The notes under the pieces are model-generated. The model saw only the letters and a program-made list of their open reading frames with translations, did no database searches and had not been told where the DNA came from. The translations under genes were made by a program, and so were the position numbers. From Bacteroidota bacterium (GTDB taxonomy: Bacteria > Bacteroidota > Bacteroidia > Flavobacteriales > Flavobacteriaceae), in contig JAHZIZ010000253.1 of NCBI GenBank assembly GCA_022601215.1, positions 1 to 11,366 on the forward strand: a stretch of 11,366 nt of DNA, read 5' to 3'. Shown piece by piece: positions 8,001 through 11,366 of the stretch (within the stretch, counting starts at the first letter, position 1; each line of letters starts with the position of its first letter).

Positions 8001-8220
8001 CGATAGAACTGGTGGCATTCCTAAAATTCAAATCTTTAACAGGTTAGGTACTTTGGTTTTTGAAAAATCTAACTACATTAAAGAGTGGGTAGGACAGGAT
8101 AACGATGGAAATGAGTTACCAACCGGAACCTACTATTATGTTATTGATTTCTTAGAACCTGATTCCGTATATGGACCTCAGGCTACTGGATGGATTTACA
8201 TTAACAGAGAAAGCAATTAA
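5080..8220 (+). CDS. multidomain surface protein with T9SS type B sorting domain (gliding motility-associated CTD)
   Basis: The 1046-residue product starts at ATG 5080, which gives a proper signal peptide (KRSLFLFAYLLISF, cleavage after AQA at residue 37). Visible parts are two Cys-rich beta domains at about 38-168 (opens PVNDECDAAI, contains DVWYQF) and 172-327; an Ig/PKD-like domain at 332-415 (YQWFQND); a jelly-roll-like module at about 417-607 (ends LAIDDITLTLE); a flavobacterial repeat module at 609-714 (LSLCDETGSGNATFDLT to VRVESAG); and three Ig-like modules at about 716-787, 793-862 and 865-945. The type B C-terminal domain at about 949-1046 has ISPNG, IQIFNRLGTLVF, LPTGTYYYVIDF and GWIYINR. 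It is therefore expected to cross the outer membrane via T9SS and act at the surface, probably as an adhesin or motility-type filament. No catalytic domain is seen. The passenger is strongly acidic, has 30 cysteines in the mature form and no lysine before residue 982. The PorP/SprF and OmpA genes follow at once. Confidence 0.93.
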   Translation: MNTPLLLCNTIRYCKRSLFLFAYLLISFCSLSMQAQAPVNDECDAAIMLDVNADDQCTLFSSGTIENATESPDANGCGGTADDDVWYQFVATASNHVISLNNVAGSTTDLYHAVSEGDDCATLTELYCSDPNQSVASGLTIGNTYTVRVYSWTGTAGQDSTFDICVTTVIAPTQCLEADPFCSQDGLIFENDSSGTPSPAGIDYECLATQPNPSWFFLRIDEPGNLDFEIIQNTSFDTDGNPTGTELDVDFIAWGPFDSVADGCGNLNPTTSVDCSYSTASVENFSITNALNGEIYILLITNFSQDPGFISLQQTNFGDSGAGSTDCTILDECAIEINGGDQEICGVDSLTLSTTPTGPLETYQWFQNDVILTGETAEFLIVTESGDYRVEVDGTECDTPGEDEVTITFTGDCTPVCSIIDFEENFGTGTGLECGLGDATTTYLCWDGVGQLDDGEYVLSNTATGLNDGWHPDMEDHTEGDVDGRALFVNADVTVGEFYRRTITLNTNTDYQFSSWITTVYDTDTGICGGTGIPSNVIFRIEDPSGVLIQETNTGDIDNGPEANWQEFFIDFNTGVNTDIQLVLINNSIGGCGNDLAIDDITLTLENTQPQIVAPEDLSLCDETGSGNATFDLTTVIDEVLDGQDASDFVVSFHTSEEDANNDVNEIDPADTYINVSNPETIFVRVESAGEPTCYSYVDFDLIVDEIIVLDVNVQAQFDLCSNDNLPTLDATPQNPVVDLAQVTYEWRLGATVVSTEAIYTPTIGGIYTVVVTSLPCSQEIHTTQIDVTTLPELDLGADEILCDGGSFEIIPVITDGTDDIQYLWSTGETTPTITVDATGTYDLEITVGPCTVTDSIDIFISDPITVAVTDDFRTCPDELQILSATASDSNATYQWYLNNDIISGATNSTLEITIAPGTFGTQMYSVVASVGECSGENVVGVTLYDVDNCVITQGISPNGSIGMNDSLDLEFLADRTGGIPKIQIFNRLGTLVFEKSNYIKEWVGQDNDGNELPTGTYYYVIDFLEPDSVYGPQATGWIYINRESN
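5099..5124 (+). promoter_or_regulatory. possible mRNA hairpin in the signal-peptide coding region of the adhesin gene
   Basis: Bases 5099-5109 can pair with 5114-5124 as an 11-bp stem with one G-U pair and a 4-nt loop (ATTC). It begins 19 nt after the start codon, within the footprint of an initiating ribosome or just beyond it. No T-tract follows, so it is not a terminator. A regulatory role is inference only. Confidence 0.35.
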
Positions 8221-8237
8221 CCGATATATTTATAAAG

Positions 8238-9161
8238 ATGTCAACAATGAAATACCTATATATAACACCCTTCTTTTTCGCTTTACTTTTCTTTCAAAGT
8301 ACCAAAGCGCAACAAGATCCTCAGTACACTCAATACATGTATAACATGAATGTAGTGAATCCGGCTTATGCTGGAATTAAAGAAAATCTTTCACTAACAG
8401 CACTATATCGACAACAATGGTCTGGACTCGATGGTGCGCCAGAAACCATTACTTTTTCTGGCCACAGCCCTATCACCGATAAGATGGGATTAGGACTTTC
8501 GGCTATAAAGGATGAGTTAGGTCCAGTGAAAGAGACCAATGTAATGATTGACTACTCTTATACGCTTCAAGTTTCGGATAAACTAAAACTGGCTTTAGGA
8601 GTGAAAGCTGGAGCCACTTTTCACGATGTAGGATTGTCTACCCTTGAATTGCAAGACGCCAATGACCCATTCTTTACTCAAGACATTAGTAATGTTTACC
8701 CCAATGTGGGTGCAGGAGCATTTTTCTACGGAGATAATTTCTATGTAGGGGTTTCAGTGCCAAACTTGCTAAACTCTGTTCATATCGAAGAAAATGGACT
8801 TAAGATAGGATCCGAATCCAAGCACTACTTCGGAACGGCTGGATATGTATTCCAAGTTTCAGAAAATGTAAAATTAAAACCTTCGGTAATGGTAAAATCG
8901 GCTTTCGATGCTCCCCTATCGTATGATGGAAACTTAAACGCTTTGTTCTTTGAGAAATTCGAAATAGGTGCATCTTATCGCCTGGACGATTCGTTCAGTG
9001 GATTGGTTGGCTTCCAAGCTACTCCTAATTTCAGAATAGGTTATGCATACGATAGTGTAACAAGTGATTTGAGTACTGTGGCTAACGCCTCGCACGAAGT
9101 GATCTTGTCATTCGATCTTATCTTCACCAAAAAGTCATTACGTTCACCTTTATATTTCTAA
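8238..9161 (+). CDS. PorP/SprF family type IX secretion system outer-membrane protein
   Basis: This 307-residue protein has a signal peptide ending near STKAQ. The mature start, QQDPQYTQYMYNMNVVNPAYAG, is the PorP/SprF signature, followed by the usual RQQWSGLDGAPETITFSGHSPI. Beta-strand repeats of an outer-membrane barrel run to the end (RIGYAYDSVTSDLS), and the C terminus SPLYF is close to the SPRYF seen in many members. In Flavobacterium johnsoniae SprF is needed for surface delivery of the adjacent SprB adhesin, and SprF-like genes commonly sit beside genes with type B C-terminal domains. It starts 17 nt after the adhesin stop and ends 18 nt before the OmpA gene, so the three are probably one operon. 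The inferred job is cargo-specific export or anchoring of the upstream protein. ATG 8247 is an alternative start giving MKYLYIT. Confidence 0.94.
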   Translation: MSTMKYLYITPFFFALLFFQSTKAQQDPQYTQYMYNMNVVNPAYAGIKENLSLTALYRQQWSGLDGAPETITFSGHSPITDKMGLGLSAIKDELGPVKETNVMIDYSYTLQVSDKLKLALGVKAGATFHDVGLSTLELQDANDPFFTQDISNVYPNVGAGAFFYGDNFYVGVSVPNLLNSVHIEENGLKIGSESKHYFGTAGYVFQVSENVKLKPSVMVKSAFDAPLSYDGNLNALFFEKFEIGASYRLDDSFSGLVGFQATPNFRIGYAYDSVTSDLSTVANASHEVILSFDLIFTKKSLRSPLYF

Positions 9162-9179
9162 TCGTATACTAATAGAATC

Positions 9180-11063
9180 ATGAAAAAATTAATTACACTT
9201 CTACTTTTATTTGCGGTAACGATTGGATCCGCGCAAAATAAAGACACTAAAAAAGCCGACGAACTATATGATCGTCTTGCCTACACCGATGCAGCTGCTG
9301 CATATCAAAAACTCCTTAAACAAGGAAAAGCGGGTCGCTATGTGTTTGAAAGACTAGCCAATAGTTATTATTTTATCAACGACAATAAAAAAGCCGAGAC
9401 TTATTATAAACGGGTGGTAAAAGGAAGAAAGGTTAAACCCGAAGTTGTTTATAACTACGCCCAAGTCTTAAAGGCGAATGGTAAGTTAAGCGACTACAAT
9501 ACTTGGATGGACAAATTTGCTAACATGGCATCCAACGACTCACGTGCCAAAGAATACATGGCCAATCCCAATGAGGTTTCGCAAATGAAAGATGCATTTG
9601 CTCTCTTTGAAGCTAAAAATTTAGAGGACATTAATACCGATGCTTCCGAATTTGGAGGGTTGTTGATAGGAAAAGACTTCTATTTCTCATCCGCACGGAA
9701 TGATGCTCGCAAAAAATACCATTGGGACGAACAGCCTTTCCTAGATATCTACAAAGCAAAACAAGTGGGTAATACTATAAAAAATGCCAATCTTCTTGCT
9801 GGTGATGTAAACTCAAAATACCACGAAGGTGGTGTGGCCGTTACAACCGATGGGAAACGAATGTACTTTGACAGAAACGACTATCTAAATGGAAAATTCG
9901 ACAAAAGCGCAGAAGGAATCAACCAAATTAATCTTTACTATACAGAATGGGTAGATGGCGCTTGGAAAGGTGTTTTCTCTCTACCATTTAACAGTAGCGA
10001 ATATTCTACTGGACACCCTGCTTTAAGTCCTGACGGAAATACGTTGTACTTCTCTAGTGATATGCCTGGTGGAAATGGAGAATCGGACCTGTATAAAGTT
10101 GCCATAACGGGAGATGGATTTGGTACTCCAGAACGACTAAGTAATGACATCAACACCGAAGGAAAAGAAGTTTTCCCATATGTGGCGTCCAACGGAGATT
10201 TATATTTCTCAAGTAATGGTTTGGTTGGCCTTGGTGGTTTAGATGGCTTTAAAGCCGAAGCAAATGGCAGTGGATTTGGAATGCCAATCAACTTAGGAAA
10301 TGGAGCCAATAGTGAGGCAGACGACTTTGCGTTTATCTACAACCCCGAAACAGAAACAGGGTTTATGTCCTCCAACCGAAAAGGGGGAAAAGGAATGCAT
10401 GATATCTACGGTATCACTGCCGTGGAGCCTCCATGTGATGTAAATATGGATATTATGGTGATAAACGAATACACCAAAGAACCTGTTTTTGGAGCCCGTT
10501 TAGATCTTTACGACAATGCAGACAACCGTTTGAGCTCTAAAACTGCTGGTGCAAACGGACACGGTACTTTCGATGCCGAATGTGAAAAAGAACACATTGT
10601 ACAGGCTGTATTAGCTGGTTTTGAAACCAATGCTGTAACGGTTGAAGCTAGCCCTAATGGAAAATTAACACGCACCATTGCGCTGCGTCCTATAGAAGCT
10701 ATTATTGTTGATGATAAGGTAAACCTTAACCCAATCTTGTTCGACTATAATAAAAGTGATATCATTCCACAGGCTGCTTTTGAATTGGATCGCTTGGTAG
10801 GGATTATGAAAAAATATCCTAATATGATTATTAGTGTAGAAAGTCATACCGATACCCGTGGTAAGGCAGACTATAACCGAAAATTAAGTGATGCACGTGC
10901 ACAGTCTACGGTGCAATATGTTATTTCGCAAGGAATCGATGCGTCACGTATTAGCGGACAAGGATTTGGACTGGACAGACCTGCTATAGATTGCGGAAGC
11001 AACTGTAGTGACGAAGATCACCAAACCAACCGCCGATCTGAATTCATTATCGTAAATCGATAA
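9180..11063 (+). CDS. PorE-like OmpA family protein (TPR, beta-propeller, CRD-like, OmpA domains)
   Basis: This 627-residue protein has a type I signal peptide (MKKLITLLLLFAVTIGSAQ). TPR-like helices at about 22-115 (ADELYDRLAYTDAAAAYQKL, LANSYYFINDNKKAETYY) are followed by a PD40-type beta-propeller at about 145-415. Its blades include HPALSPDGNTLYFSS (279-293) and PYVASNGDLYFSSNG. A carboxypeptidase-regulatory-like domain lies at about 419-500. The OmpA peptidoglycan-binding domain is at about 515-627, with ILFDYNKSDI, SHTDTRG, LSDARAQSTV and NRRSEFIIV. Asp558 and Arg573 fit the pair that binds diaminopimelate in OmpA-like domains. The domain order matches PorE of Porphyromonas gingivalis, a T9SS component bridging PorP-type proteins and the cell wall. 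It probably anchors the adhesin/PorP unit to peptidoglycan. It is last in the operon and is followed by a terminator. Whether it is the core PorE or a cargo-specific paralogue cannot be told here. Confidence 0.93.
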   Translation: MKKLITLLLLFAVTIGSAQNKDTKKADELYDRLAYTDAAAAYQKLLKQGKAGRYVFERLANSYYFINDNKKAETYYKRVVKGRKVKPEVVYNYAQVLKANGKLSDYNTWMDKFANMASNDSRAKEYMANPNEVSQMKDAFALFEAKNLEDINTDASEFGGLLIGKDFYFSSARNDARKKYHWDEQPFLDIYKAKQVGNTIKNANLLAGDVNSKYHEGGVAVTTDGKRMYFDRNDYLNGKFDKSAEGINQINLYYTEWVDGAWKGVFSLPFNSSEYSTGHPALSPDGNTLYFSSDMPGGNGESDLYKVAITGDGFGTPERLSNDINTEGKEVFPYVASNGDLYFSSNGLVGLGGLDGFKAEANGSGFGMPINLGNGANSEADDFAFIYNPETETGFMSSNRKGGKGMHDIYGITAVEPPCDVNMDIMVINEYTKEPVFGARLDLYDNADNRLSSKTAGANGHGTFDAECEKEHIVQAVLAGFETNAVTVEASPNGKLTRTIALRPIEAIIVDDKVNLNPILFDYNKSDIIPQAAFELDRLVGIMKKYPNMIISVESHTDTRGKADYNRKLSDARAQSTVQYVISQGIDASRISGQGFGLDRPAIDCGSNCSDEDHQTNRRSEFIIVNR

Positions 11064-11095
11064 TACGCTTATAATAAACCAACCATTTTTAAGCG

Positions 11096-11124
11096 AAACC
11101 CCTTCACCTAGTGAGGGGGTTTTT
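11096..11124 (+). terminator. intrinsic terminator of the adhesin/PorP/OmpA cassette
   Basis: A 12-bp stem with one G-U pair (11096-11107 with 11111-11122) and a 3-nt loop (CTA) ends in five T (11120-11124), 32 nt after the OmpA stop. Because of the AAA on its left side it could also act weakly for the convergent gene on the minus strand. Confidence 0.85.
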
Positions 11125-11153
11125 ATGTATTGTTAGCTTGATTATTTTTCTAA

Positions 11154-11366
11154 TCACTTCCAATAATTATTTGCCATAGCAATGGTCGCAAATTCCATAG
11201 CTACCGTTTGACCAATGGCAATTAACATTCCAGCATCTTTGGCATATGCAGGCCGTAGTTGATCTCTTATCGCCGCATCTGGCTGCGTAATTTTAATAGT
11301 CAGTCTCGCAATCCTTATAGCCAACGCCCTGCCTTCTTCGGGTGTGCCAGTTAGTAAAGAGTTTCC
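11154..11366 (-). CDS. unrecognised protein, C-terminal fragment
   Basis: On the minus strand a frame is open from the window edge to TGA (plus-strand TCA at 11154-11156), giving 70 residues that start GNSLLTGTPEEGRALAIRIA and end MEFATIAMANNYWK. The composition looks like a real protein: helix-forming, with an alternating basic/hydrophobic stretch (RALAIRIARLTIKI) and a weakly hydrophobic AGMLIAIGQTVAMEFATIAM. The stretch is too polar to be called a membrane segment with confidence. It converges on the OmpA operon, and its stop lies 30 nt past the terminator hairpin. I do not recognise the family, and its start is outside the window. Confidence 0.55.
   Translation of the reverse strand, partial: GNSLLTGTPEEGRALAIRIARLTIKITQPDAAIRDQLRPAYAKDAGMLIAIGQTVAMEFATIAMANNYWK

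Noticed and set aside
9938..10309. 123-codon open frame on the minus strand inside the OmpA gene
   Set aside because: It is antisense to the beta-propeller region of a well-supported gene. Its Pro/Ser-rich product reflects the reverse complement of Gly-rich codons.

Overview
The window looks like chromosomal DNA of a marine-type member of the Flavobacteriaceae (Bacteroidota). The evidence is the AT-rich sequence, A-rich translation leaders without a Shine-Dalgarno box, and matches to the Bacteroidota -7 promoter element TAnnTTTG. The families DUF3078, DUF2480 and PorP/SprF, and a type B C-terminal domain of the type IX secretion system (T9SS), point the same way. No IS element, integrase, tRNA, rRNA or CRISPR array was seen.

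Region 1 (1-1642) is the end of a SUF-type iron-sulfur cluster assembly operon. It holds the C-terminal part of a SufE sulfur-acceptor protein, a MIP18/DUF59 protein (SufT-like), a small exported protein of unknown function and a DUF2480 protein. The genes are 2-6 nt apart and end at a clear intrinsic terminator.

Region 2 (1643-4955) holds three single genes. A DUF3078 outer-membrane beta-barrel protein (+) converges on the GTPase HflX (-). Between them lies a perfect 27-bp inverted repeat that probably terminates both transcripts. Divergent from hflX is an endonuclease/exonuclease/phosphatase (EEP) family protein.

Region 3 (4956-11124) is the most interesting part. It is a three-gene cassette made of a 1046-residue multidomain surface protein with a T9SS type B sorting domain, a PorP/SprF-family outer-membrane protein, and a TPR / beta-propeller / carboxypeptidase-regulatory-like / OmpA protein with the domain order of PorE. 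The likely logic is that the first protein is exported through T9SS, the PorP/SprF protein serves that cargo at the outer membrane, and the OmpA protein anchors the assembly to peptidoglycan. The passenger of the surface protein appears to contain no lysine over about 944 residues. Its start codon is preceded by three tandem CCAAAAA heptamers, and a hairpin lies just inside the gene. A terminator closes the cassette.

Region 4 (11154-11366) is the C-terminal 70 codons of an unrecognised gene on the minus strand.
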